In this document: positions 53,430 to 64,000 of the stretch, in pieces
Layout: each line of letters begins with the position of its first letter
How positions within the stretch are numbered: position 1 is the stretch's first letter
DNA from: Ichthyophthirius multifiliis
Taxonomy: Eukaryota > Ciliophora > Oligohymenophorea > Hymenostomatida
DNA length: 64,000 nt
Direction: 5' to 3'
Assembly: GCF_000220395.1 (NCBI RefSeq)
Contig: NW_004086378.1
Span: 1 to 64,000 of the forward strand
The notes under the pieces: generated by a model
Databases searched by the model: none
Told to the model about the DNA's origin: nothing
The model's input: the letters and a program-made list of their open reading frames with translations, nothing else
Program-made: the position numbers and the translations under genes

Positions 53430-54541
53430 TTATATGTTTATTAAATATTTCTATTTTATATATATCTATGTATATATATTTTTTAGGAAAAATAAAATAT
53501 AATAATATTATGAAATGTAAATAATAATAATTTAAAATCATAATTATATAAATGCAGTTTTAAGATTTCGTTTTTTATTTGAAAATTTAAAATATAAATT
53601 GTATTATTCTTTTAAATTAATTTAATCCAATAAATTAGATAAAATTTGACATATGAATTATTAGTTTATTCAATTATATATTTAACAAAATTTTTTGTTT
53701 AAATTAAATAATTTTTTAACATAAAATTTGAATAAATTATTATTTATATTTTAATATCATCAATAATTAAAAAATATATTAAAAATAATAATTTTTTAAA
53801 ATAATTAAAAATTAATTCATATTAATATTTATATCTATAATATATATTTATTTAAAAAAATAATACAAGATTCTTAATTAAATGAAAATATAAAAAATCA
53901 ATAATAAAACAAATCTATATCCATTTTTTTTTTTTACTTTTTATTTTGTAGAACGAGTTTTTTTTAAAAAAAAAATAAAGAAAAAATATTAATATAAGAA
54001 ACATGTATTTTTTTTGAACAAAAGTTAAAAACATACAAAATATTTATTGCCAACGTCAACACTATAATTTTTATTTAACAAAAAAAAAATTAAATATATT
54101 TTTTAAATTTAGAAGTCTAATAATATATAATTTTATTGATTATTTAATTATATAAGCATTACAATACGGTCTACTCAATTTTTAATTATATAAATATATT
54201 TCAATTTTTAATTATATACATATATGTATTTTTGTTTATTTTAGAGTAAATTAATTACATTTTTTTGATAATTATTAATATTTTTTAATAATAGATAATT
54301 TCTTATATTAAAATTAATATAAATATCTTTAATAATTAAAAAATTAGTTATTTTTATAAAAAATTCTAAAAAAAAGTATAGTATAGTTAATTCTAGAAAT
54401 AAATATTACTATTTTTTTTATATAATATTCGATTTCATTATATCTAACTAAAAATAGAATTTTTGTTTTTTTTTTGTTTAAAAAATATATTTAATATAAA
54501 AAATTAAAACAAAATTGGATATAACAAAAAATAAAAAAATT
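53430..54541. other. Divergent intergenic spacer
   Basis: Nothing but A/T-rich sequence and homopolymer runs; lies between divergent genes and so presumably holds promoters for both. No coding pattern. Confidence 0.65.
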
Positions 54542-55287
54542 ATGAGTAATATAACAATAAATTTAAACCAAGATTAAGTTTGGGTATTAGCAGGATTGGT
54601 ATCTATTAGTTTGTAAGTGTTTCTAACAGGATTATTAGTAGCCGGAGGTGCTAGAAGAAAAGTATTCAAAAAAGAATTATTAAATAAACATTTCGGAGAA
54701 TAACATAAGAAAGCTACAGGCTGTGAAATTATAGAAGGTGGATATCCAGATGTAAAATAATAAAAATAATTATAATATATATAAAATTTATATATATATT
54801 TTTTTAAAAAAAATAGATGGGTTAAGGAAGATATTCAGATATATTACCCTACGAGTAAATTATAAAAAAAATATATAAAAAAATATGTTTAAAAAATAGA
54901 GATTGGTTATTATTTAATATAACTTAAAGAATACATTATAATTATCTTGAAACTTTTTCGCCATTTGTAATTATTACATTTGTTTCTAGTTTATATAATG
55001 CAAGAGTAAATTTTTATAGATAAATATAACCTTATTTTTATTTAATTATTTATTAATAAAAAAAGGTTTCTGCTTATATGTGCTTTGTATTATTTTTCTC
55101 ACGTGTATTTTATCATATTGGTTATAAAACCAAATATGTAGCGAAAAGTCCTCTTAGAATATTAGGAGCTTTAGGATCAGATTTAGCTATGTTAGTGAAG
55201 TAAAATATATATTAATATTTATTTTTAATTATTAAAAGCTTGATATTGTCTATAAAAGGATTGCTTACTTGGCTTGGATATATTTGA
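54542..55287 (+). CDS. MAPEG-family membrane protein (microsomal GST-like)
   Basis: Exons 54542-54751, 54817-54854, 54900-55005, 55066-55199 and 55239-55287 (introns 65, 45, 60 and 39 nt), phases fit, 178 residues. Four helices: VWVLAGLVSISLQVFLTGLL, the conserved MAPEG stretch FNITQRIHYNYLETFSPFVI (matching the NAQRxHxNxxE core that contacts glutathione), MCFVLFFSRVFYHIGY (the RxxYxxGY-like motif) and a last helix SIKGLLTWLGYI. Members are trimeric ER or mitochondrial membrane enzymes acting on glutathione conjugates, peroxides or leukotriene-type substrates; the exact reaction cannot be fixed. Without the last intron the frame also stays open, so that splice is the least secure. Confidence 0.88.
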
Positions 55288-56275
55288 AAATTATAAATTA
55301 ACTTTATAAATTTAATTTTATTATATATTAAATATTATATATTAGTGTTATGATTTAAATTTGTATTAGTTTTTAATTAAAAATTTTAATTTATTATAAA
55401 TAAATATATATTATTATATTTTCAATAAAAATAGTATTTTATATTAAATAAATCTTTAATAAAATTAAGCATTATAAAAATTAAAAAAACAAAATAATTT
55501 TAAAAAAGAATATATAATAATAAATAAAAGAAATAAACAAAGAAAATAATAATTAAAAAAATAAAAAGTGTTTGCTTATGAAATATATTATATATTTATT
55601 AATTAGTGAGATAATAATATAAAATATATGATTATTAATTTATATAAAGATTATTATAATTTATTATAAATAAAAGAAAAAAATATATATTTAAGGAAAA
55701 AATTTAATAAAAAATAAATATATAAATAAAATAAAAATATAAATATATATTTATAAATAAAAAATATTTTTATTAATATATAATTTTAAAATAAATTTTA
55801 AAGATATTTTTTTTAAAATAAAAAATTATTTAATTAATTTTAATTTATATATTTTTCATGATATTATTAAGTTATATATATTATTTTTGAACTAAAATAA
55901 TATATCATTAAATTTAGATTCTTATAAATTTATTTATAAAATATTTTTTATATTATTTATAAAATTATTATATAAATAATTAAATATTAAAAATATAATA
56001 ATCAACATATTATTAAAATATATAAATATATGTTTTTTAAATAAAATATTTAAAATAAAAAAAATTACTTTTATTCAACAATATTTTTATAAATAAATTA
56101 TAAAAAATATATATATAAATATTTTTATAAATTATATGTATATATATATATATGTAGTTATTTATATATATTTTTTATATATATATGTATATAATTATAT
56201 ATATATATATTTATATATGTAAATATATCATAAAACTAAATTAAATTAAAACACATTTTTAAAAAAACATAATAG
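55288..56275. other. Convergent intergenic spacer
   Basis: A/T-only with several (AT)n tracts (56110-56225). No coding sequence seen. Confidence 0.75.
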
Positions 56276-57765
56276 TCATTATTACTAATAATATTGATTT
56301 TAAAAATAACATTTAGCGTAACTATTATATGGATTATATTATTAAATATTTAAATGATTATTATTTTAAATCGGTTAATAAAATGGAAGTGTCAATATAA
56401 TTTTACTTGATAAATTGAAAAATCTTTTTAGTATTAAACATGGAATATTCTTGTTTATATCTTATTAACAATTTTAACACTAATACATTGTATGTATTAT
56501 AGTATATCCAATAGTAAAAGCCATCTTTTTTTAAAAAAATATAATAAAACATTTATTATATATAATTTTTACTTTTATATTTTAATATTTAAATGTAGAC
56601 CTAGCCACATTATTTGAAATACTTAAAGGATCTAATATTTATACTTTTGGTTAATAATATTAATTTTATATATCCTTATTTTAAAAAATGTGTTATTTTA
56701 ATAATATTAAAATATAATATACTTGATTTGGATAACCTTAATATCCTATTCCTTAATATCCTTAATATTCCTAAAAACTTTAATATGCCTAAGTATTTTA
56801 TAAATACTAAAAACTATTAAAACTTTATTCATTAGTTGAACATAATTCAACATCTTTTTCATTTTCAATTTATTTAGGTTTAATATTTTTATATTTCCCC
56901 TCATCCATGCCATAAAAAATAAGAAATTGAATAAGTAATTCTCCTTCAGAAGGCCATTTATAAGGATTTTTTTCATCATTTAAATTAATACCTTTGTACT
57001 TAATTTTAATCTAAATGTATTTAAAAAAAAAGCAAATTAAAAATGATAATAAAAAAAATAGTTTTACCTATATAAAATAAACTATCATTAAAATAAGAGA
57101 ATAAGAACTTAATCCTCCTGTATACGTATCATTTAAATTTGAACTATATATAAATTATTTCAAAACTAGTAATAAACGTCTTAATGGTTAATAATAATTC
57201 AAATATTTTTTCACTAATTAAACACATTTTAATCCATTATGCTTATTTTCCTATATTGTAATATCTAATTTTTTACATTTATACTCGTTTGTACATGTAA
57301 CTTTTAGAACTTAAATTACAGTTTTTGATATAAAATTTGTTGCATAAATAAAATCTTTTTGCTTTTTTAATAAATGTTCTATGTTCATTAATATAGTCCC
57401 TGGATTTTCCCCAAAAGTACTAATATTATTATCTATTTAAATTACCAAATCTATATCAGACCAAGGCAAACATAATTAAGTAGCAAAAGAACCATATATT
57501 GATATCTAAGCATTAGGATAATTCAATTTTATAATATTTGTAAACTTTTCTATTAAATCATCAAATAAAGCCTGATTTTCTTCGTTTTCTTTATTAATTT
57601 CGGTTTCAAATTCTAATATTTCCTTTGTTAAAAAAGGAATTATTTCATTATTTCCTAAAACCTAATCATCTATATTAAAAGATTGTTTACAGGTTTAAGT
57701 AAATGGTTTTTCTTTTATTTATTCTTATGGTTATTATTTTTCTGGTGATGTTTATGTCTATTCAT
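56276..57765 (-). CDS. TRF4-type non-canonical nucleotidyltransferase
   Basis: Exons 57765-57691, 57661-57068, 57010-56723, 56674-56573 and 56524-56276 (introns 29, 57, 48 and 48 nt), phases fit, 435 residues. Adds ribonucleotides (A or U) to RNA 3' ends. Catalytic motif: YGSFATQLCLPWSDIDLVI with the two metal-binding Asp, third Asp in KLDITIQ. Then the central helical part (CVQLVKKYLNYYQPLRRLLL) and the PAP-associated domain: WPSEGELLIQFLIFYGMD and ILDPLSISNNVARSTFKYQNI, a hallmark of TRF4/5 and Cid1-type enzymes. Whether it is a TRAMP-type poly(A) polymerase or a uridylyltransferase is undecided. The N-terminus is a His/Asn/Lys-rich tail (MNRHKHHQKNNNHKNK). The start overlaps a possible stop of the upstream ankyrin gene. 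Confidence 0.88.
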
Positions 57766-58945
57766 TTTATTATATTTTATTTTTTTCAAAGCTTTATTTC
57801 TTTTTTTTTTTAATTTATAAATATTAAAAATATAATTTTTTTTTTTAATTTATTTTATTATTTATCTTGATAATTAGACTGTATAAAATATAAATTAAAT
57901 TAATTTTTATTTTTTTACATCTTATAATATATTATTAGAAATCATATTTTAAACGATTTTACATGTTTCCTAATATAATTAAGTCATTTTTTCTTTATTA
58001 GAAATATCAATAGTAAATTTATATAGAGTATTTTCATGCTAATAGAGAACTCCATTAGTAAAATTATTTTAATAATTTTGATTTTGTAATTATTATTGTT
58101 AAATATTATGTAGTTGAGTAGCTATTATAATTTACTTTTTATTTTATTATTATTATATTTAATTATTATATATAGTTTTTTCTGGTTAGATTTAATAATT
58201 ACTGTTTATTTATTATTAAAACTAAAAGTTTTTAGAAGAATTTCTAAATTATTAATCATCTTATATATTTTAGTTATCTAAATATTATTACTGAATAAAC
58301 TGTATATTATTATCTTAACTATAGTTATTTTGGTTATAATATTATATCTATTTATTATTTTAAAAATTTTAGTTTTTCTCATTTATTTATAATTAAGCTT
58401 ATTCTTAAATATCCTATTAAATATTGAATATTGGTATTTATTATTATTAAAGTTTTAACTTATGTTTTTACATTTTTTATTTTTTCTCTTTTTATTATTC
58501 ATTTTCATATTAGTTTTGAGTAAATATTTATGTTTCTTCAAATTGATTTATATTTAATATTTATTATTATTGATTATTTTACTCTTAGATATAATTTTAT
58601 TTTGCTTAATTTTTTTTTATGCTTAATTTTTTATAGTTTTTAATTATATTATTCTTAATTATTATATATTTCTTATTAATTATTTTATTATTCTTCATTT
58701 TATAAATCGAATAAACATTCGTTTATTTCTATATTTTACTCTTTATTTTCTTCAATACTTAAAGTTTATAAATTTTATTGAATTTGATTCTTAATAATAT
58801 AATTTTCATTTGTGTTTTGGGGATATTCGTTTTATTCATCTTATTAACTTTATAATATAAATAATTGATTTTATTATTAAAGAAGTTATTATTATTGTAA
58901 CTTTAATTAAAAAAAAATATAAAAATATATTTTAATTTATATAAT

Positions 58946-58984
<39 letters not shown>

Positions 58985-59902
58985 TAAAAATTAAACTTAT
59001 TATTTTTTCAAAATCATTTTTTTAATTTCTTCATTTGTACATAAATCAGCAGCTTTTTTTTTTTAATTATTTAAAAGTAATGTATCTGTGTCATATTATA
59101 ATAATAATTCCACAAACTTTTTTTAATTTTTTATTGCTGCAAAATGTAAAGGTGTATCCCCTTTTTTATATAATTATAAAATAAGTTAATAAAATATCGA
59201 AAAAACCTTTTAAATTCTTTTAATTTATATCAATATGCCAATCTAATAAAATTTAAGCACTTTCATAATTTTTATTTTTTATACTTTCATGAAGTAAACT
59301 ATTTTTCTCCCCTCTTTTTTAAAAGTTTACATTAGCCTATTTTTTCAAAAGTAAAGTTAAAATTTCCAATTTTCCATTTAAAGCATAAAATAAAGCAGAA
59401 TTTCCATCCCAATCTTATTAATCTAAATAAATATTATTTAATTCTATTAATTCTTAAACAACTTCAAGTAAATTTTTTTCTATAGCCCTCATTAAAGCTG
59501 TTTTATTATCTTTTATATATACATTTTTTTTAAATCAATAATTTGTTATGAAATTAAGATACCTTTATCAACTGAATTAGGGTTTATATTTACTCTTTTT
59601 ATTTAAAAAAGTGCATTAAATATATAATGTATATTTTATATTTACTTTTAATTAAGTAATTTTATCATTTCTAAATGTTTCTTTTAAAAATTATATTTGT
59701 CAATAATATTAAATAAGATAAAATCGGAGTTTTCTAATTTTTAATCGACAACAAACTAATCTAAATACTCTTTAAATTTATTTAAGTCTCCATTTATTAT
59801 AATTTCATTAATTAATAAACTATTTTATGCACTTCCAAATAAATTTGATATATTGGATTATTAATTAAATATTTTATTCTAATTTTGTTTTTGTTTTGAC
59901 AT
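57762..59902 (-). CDS. Ankyrin-repeat protein with Gln/Asn-rich C-terminus
   Basis: Exons 59902-59646, 59594-59563, 59509-59207, 59160-58997 and 58900 onward (introns 51, 53, 46 and 96 nt), phases fit. The ankyrin repeats lie at residues about 30-250: LINEIIINGDLNKFKEYLDQ, NKTALMRAIEKNLLEVVQEL, DWDGNSALFYALNGKLEILT, KNSLLHESIKNKNYESAQIL and GDTPLHFAAIKNQKKFVELL. After the fourth intron, which contains an (AT)n tract, a Gln/Asn/Glu-rich region follows (SIEENKEQNIEINECLF). One frame change is needed near 58600, inside A-rich runs flanking two TTAAGCA copies, after which the region stays open (QEQNNQQQQILNINQFEE, then NFTNGVLYQHENTLYKFTID). The end is uncertain: a 40-nt intron at 57879-57918 would give a TGA overlapping the next gene's ATG. 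Ankyrin proteins are binding scaffolds; the partner is unknown. Confidence 0.72.
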
Positions 59903-60704
59903 TTTAATGTATATGTATTATTTATTTATTTTAGCAAATAAAATCTGATTTAAAAAAAAAAAAATATTTAAAATAAAAAATTAATAAATAATCTATATAT
60001 AGAAAATATATAAATTGAAAATTATATTATAGTATTTTATTTTAAATATGAGATTAATATTCAAAAAAAAAAAAAAAAAGAAGAAGAATTAATTTTTTAT
60101 TAAATTATTTAATTTTTATATTAAATTTTTTTTTTTTTTTTAATTTATCAAATTGCTAAAATTACATGAGAAAATATTAAAAAAGAATAAAAATATTTAA
60201 TACAAAAATAATTATTAAATTAATTATTTTATATAAATCCTTTTTAATAACAATAAAGATATTAATTTTATCTAATTTACATAAAAATAAAAAAAAAATA
60301 TAAAATATTATTTTAAAAAAATTACATTCTGAAATATAAGCTTTGCCTAGCAAGAATATTAAAATTTCCTATTTTAATAGACTAAACTGACAAAGCAAAA
60401 TTAAAAAGGAATTTTTCATTATAATTCAAACCTTTTATGTTTGAATTATTCCATAGATTTCAACAATAAAACAAAAATTAAAAAATAAATGTATATCATG
60501 AAATTAAATTTACCAAAAATAATAATTATGATATACTTATGTTTGAATTATTTAAATAATTTATATTTATATTTATTCCTTTTAACAATAATAAAAATAT
60601 ATATTATTTTCGAACTTATAAATATATTTATAATATAAATAATATTTTACAATATATCAGGATTTTAAAAAATAAAAAAAATTTAGCTACTCTAATAAAA
60701 AAAA
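59903..60704. other. Divergent spacer with one coding-like island
   Basis: About 60325-60530 is less A+T-biased and open on both strands: plus reading includes YKLCLARILKFP and KPFMFELFHRF, minus includes NEKFLFNFALSVQSIKIGNF. No start, stop or family could be assigned. The two copies of ATGTTTGAATTATT (60440, 60540) are a short direct repeat. The rest is A/T-only. Confidence 0.4.
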
Positions 60705-61888
60705 ATGAATATATTTTATAAAACTGTTATGAATATAAATAAAAAGATAAACGAAATAAAAACTTTAAAATATAAATAGACCTTTAATTTTTCAAAATAA
60801 TACAGAAAGCCTTCAAAACCATGGAATAATAGTGAATAATTTAAAGATGAGCGAAAGTTACATGCTTATTATAATTTTGGATTGTATGCATTTGTTTTTG
60901 GAGCATGTTATGCTGCAGTTCCTTTTTATAAATTATTTTGCGAACACGTAGGAATTTCAGGAAATTTCGATTAAAAAGATTATTCAATGAAAGGAAAAAA
61001 TAGTAAAAAAATATATTTTATAAAAAAAATTATTTTTTTTTTAAAAAAAAAAAAAGTTGCAGTTCATAAAAAATATAAAGTACAATTTAAAGCTGAAGCA
61101 GACCCTGAAGTAGATTGGATGTTTGAACCAATTTAAAATGAACTAATAATTAATGCTGGAGAAACAGCCTTAGCATTTTATAAAGCTTATAATAGAGAAG
61201 TTGATCCAGTTATAGGAATGTGAATTATTTATTATATATGTAGCATATTTTTTTTATCAAGAAAAAAAAAAAAAAAAAGTTTTTTTACAAAAATTACTCC
61301 TTTAAATTTTTGTAGAAATTTCTATTTTTTTGTTAAACAAAAAATATGCTATAATATATTTTTTTTATAATAAATATTATTATTTTTATATATATAATAA
61401 ATTTTAATTAATATATAGGATTTGCAACATATAATGTATTCCCTGAGGAAGCCTCCGTTTATTTTACCAAAATATAATGCTTTTGTTTTAATTAATAATT
61501 ACTTAATCCTAAAGAGGAGTTATAATTGCCAATATACTTTTATTTTGAACCTGAAATAGTAGAAGATCCTTTGTTGTAAAATACAGAAGAAATTAGTATA
61601 TTATATAGATTTATTAAATGTAAAAAATAAGATATGCTTAAATACGTAGAGGCAGAAAAGAAAGAGTTTAAGAAAACAAAAGAATAATTGAAGAATTAAG
61701 AAATAAGAAAAAACAATAGGAAGAAAATGAATAACAATAATAAATTTCGCATTAAAAATAAAACTATTAAAATATTGTTTCATAATCAAAAAATTCTTGA
61801 TTGTTTTTATTTTTATATTTATTCTTTTTTATATAGAATATATAATAAAGAATTAATTAATATAAATTTAGATAAACTAATATTTTGA
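60705..61888 (+). CDS. COX11: COX11, cytochrome c oxidase copper chaperone, interrupted
   Basis: Exons 60705-61002 and 61057-61217 are joined by a 54-nt intron (phase 1); the frame resumes at 61418. COX11 is a mitochondrial inner-membrane protein that delivers copper to the CuB site of COX1. Seen: a basic N-terminus suited to import, one transmembrane segment with the family motif GLYAFVFGACYAAVPFYKLF and its conserved Cys, then VQFKAEADPEVDWMFEP, INAGETALAFYKAYN and PVIG | ATYNVFPEEASVYFTKIQ with the copper-binding CFCF, and LPIYFYFEPEIV. The stretch 61218-61420 interrupts the frame and no GT..AG pair restores it, but deletion between two TATAGGA direct repeats does. The C-terminal Lys/Gln-rich extension is unusual; stops at 61886-61888, or 61798-61800 in the neighbouring frame. 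Confidence 0.85.
61218..61420. other. 203-bp insert between 7-bp direct repeats in COX11
   Basis: TATAGGA occurs at 61211-61217 and again at 61414-61420. The DNA from just after the first to the end of the second is 203 bp, nearly all A/T. Removing it gives GTT-ATA-GGA-TTT-GCA-ACA-TAT, in frame through the conserved COX11 core. Candidate splice sites fail: the only GT near the left edge (61220) leaves phase 2, while the AG at 61417-61418 needs phase 1. This is what an unexcised internal eliminated sequence or a small insertion with target duplication would look like. Confidence 0.6.
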
Positions 61889-62425
61889 ATGAAATATAAA
61901 AGTCTAAATATTTTAATATTTATTTAGTTTTTATATCATTTAAAATATTTATTTCATTTAAAATAGTAATTAAATAATTATTAAATTTAATCAAAATAAA
62001 CTAAAAAATATATCATTAGATAAGTTTAAATAACTATAAATAATGCTTAAAGCATTTAATAAATATTCTTTATTAAAATTATTATATTTAATAATTATTA
62101 ATATTAGAAAAGAATTAAAAAAATAAAAAAAATTATTAAAAGATTTATCAAAAAATATATCTATATATATTATTTATGTTTTTATAATTATAAGTTTTAA
62201 TAATTTTTTATAATTTATATTCATATTCAAAATATAAATAATTTTTATTATATTTGTCTATATATCATTATTTTTTTTGTGAATTTATATATTTATATTT
62301 AATAATTATGATATATTAAATTTAAAATTTTTGTATTTTTAATTTATTTCTACATAATTTTCTAAAATATATTATGAATTAGTAAAAATTTAAATATCTT
62401 TAAATATTATATAAAATATATTGAC

Positions 62426-62478
<53 letters not shown>

Positions 62479-63084
62479 TAATAATATTATTAAAAATATT
62501 TATAATATTTTTAATCAATAGTTTTATTTTTTAATCATTAAAACAAATTTTATATTTTTATTTTATAATATATTTTTTTTATTTTCTTTAAAAATTACGA
62601 ATAATTATTTTTTTATTATCTTAATTTTTATTATTTTTTTTATTTTATATTTTACTATTGTTTTCAATTTAATTATAATTTTTAAGATTTATCTGATTCC
62701 TTTTTTATTCTGTTTTTAATAAATTTTTCGAATAACTATTTAAAAATCAGAAAAATATTAACATGTATAAATATAAATATATAATAATAATAACATTAAT
62801 TTTTTTTTAAACTATATATTAAATTTATCCAGAAAATAGTCTTAATTAAAATTTAAATATAATTAAAGAAATTAATTTTAAAATAAAAGAAAAATAAATA
62901 TAAACTAAATATTAATAATTATTATTTTAATAAATATTTATATATGTAAAATAAATATAATATAATAAATAAAAATTCTAGTAAAATTAATTTGTAAAAT
63001 TATATAGAATTTAAATAATAAATAAGTGTATAAAATCATAATTAAAAGAATATTAAAAAAATTTAAAATAATAAAAAAAATACA

Positions 63085-63125
<41 letters not shown>

Positions 63126-63310
63126 ATATTAATTAATTATTTTAATATTATTTATTTTTTATATATTTTATATATATTATAATAATAAATATTTTTTAAT
63201 GTTTAATTTACAAGATAAACTAATAATAAATGATAAATATATTTGTATAATTATTTATATTAAAAATATATTTTTATTAATTTTTATTATTACAATTAAA
63301 AACATAAAAT
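61889..63310. other. Intergenic A+T-rich spacer
   Basis: Contains a perfect (TAA)n array at 62426-62475, an (AT)n run at 63087-63122 and otherwise A/T-only sequence. No coding pattern seen. Confidence 0.75.
62426..62475. repeat. (AAT)n trinucleotide array
   Basis: About 16 perfect AAT units in intergenic DNA. Confidence 0.95.
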
Positions 63311-64000
63311 TCATTATCTAAACTATTTTAGTTATTCAATTTCTTTTTCTTTATTTCTTAAATTCTTAGAAAGTAAAATGAGCAAATTTTATAAATCTTT
63401 AATACTGTCTTAGTTATATTTTATATTATTAAAATCATCCTATTATTTTTAATTTTTTTCAGTTTTAAGTCTTTGAATTTCCTAATCTTTATAATTAAGA
63501 TATTCTAAAGCTTCATTTTAAATCTATTTTTTATCTTTTATTAATTAATTTACTTATAATTTCAAATATTAATTTTCTTCTAAAACTTATTTATTTTATT
63601 AAAAATTTTAATTAATTAAATCTTCTTTAAATTTAATATTTTTTTCTAATTATTTTATTTAATCTTAAAGTAATTAATTTTATTAATTTAACTCTTATAT
63701 ATTATCTTCTAAAGAAGATATTCTTTGATTTAAAGCTATTGCTTTTACATCATTTATTTTTTAATTTTCCTTTTTTTAAAGAAGTTTCTAAAATTCATAA
63801 ATCTAACTTTAAATTAAAGCTAATTTAGTCTCTAATTTAATCAACTTTTCCTTCTCTTCGTTATAAAGTTATTCATAATCTACCTTTTAGAACTTTTAAA
63901 AATTTTGTTATTTTAAATCATAAGCCATACTTTACAATTCTAATTTATATTTTGTTACTATTTTATCTTAAGTTTCTGATATATTCTATATTTAATTACA
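63311..64000 (-). CDS. Coiled-coil protein, 3' part only (runs off right edge)
   Basis: The minus-strand frame is open from the window edge to TGA at 63313-63311, about 229 codons with no intron needed. Almost the whole stretch has heptad character and is rich in Leu, Glu, Lys and Gln: KYKLELQSMAYDLKQQN, LYNEEKEKLIKLETKLALIQ, NQRISSLEDNIQELNQQNQL, LLILLSKNLRNKEKEIEQL. Such tails are typical of structural proteins of basal bodies, cilia or the cortex, but no specific family can be named. The N-terminal part and start lie outside the window. Confidence 0.75.

Noticed and set aside
61601-61789. Minus-strand ORF over the end of COX11
   Set aside because: Antisense shadow of the Lys-rich COX11 tail.
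1-64000. tRNA, rRNA, CRISPR arrays, transposases, viral genes, G4T2 telomere repeats
   Set aside because: Looked for on both strands by eye; no cloverleaf with a TTCGA-type arm, no regular spacer-repeat array, no transposase or viral motif and no telomere repeat at either edge.

Overview
The window is eukaryotic nuclear DNA from a ciliate. It is extremely A+T-rich by eye, and its genes read through only if TAA and TAG encode glutamine and TGA is the sole stop. Introns are short (about 29 to 128 nt), GT..AG, and extremely A+T-rich. This combination fits a hymenostome such as Ichthyophthirius multifiliis; the species is inferred, not proven. Standard-code ORF finding misses almost every gene here. 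The models below were read by hand with the ciliate code and checked for splice phase; products were assigned by recognising family motifs, not by database search.

Left part (1-18290): a locus amplified in tandem. An intact gene (8544-12761) encodes a very large secreted or membrane protein with furin/growth-factor-receptor-like cysteine repeats and C-terminal membrane helices. A decayed copy lies at 2693-5847, a tail-only relic near 17813-17990, and duplicated flanking blocks lie around them.

Middle (18291-35731): a coiled-coil protein, a CEP19-like centrosomal protein, a USP25/28-like deubiquitinase, a small C2H2 zinc-finger protein, a DNAAF5/HEATR2-like dynein assembly factor, a 771-residue protein of unknown function, a leucyl-aminopeptidase-family (M17) enzyme and ribosomal protein eL8.

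Next (36088-51489): a two-domain, two-pore-like voltage-gated cation channel, a TKL-type protein kinase, an unrecognised 364-residue protein, a VAP-like MSP-domain membrane protein and a cyclic-nucleotide-binding K+ channel.

Right part (51659-64000): a DHHC palmitoyltransferase, a MAPEG-family membrane enzyme, a TRF4-type nucleotidyltransferase directly downstream of an ankyrin plus Gln-rich gene, a COX11 gene interrupted by a 203-bp segment between 7-bp direct repeats, and the 3' part of a coiled-coil gene running off the right edge.

There is no operon organisation. Genes lie on both strands as single transcription units separated by near-pure A+T spacers. Several products have ciliary, centrosomal or membrane-excitability roles, but nothing in the sequence shows coordinated regulation. 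No tRNA, rRNA, telomere repeat, transposase or viral gene was recognised.
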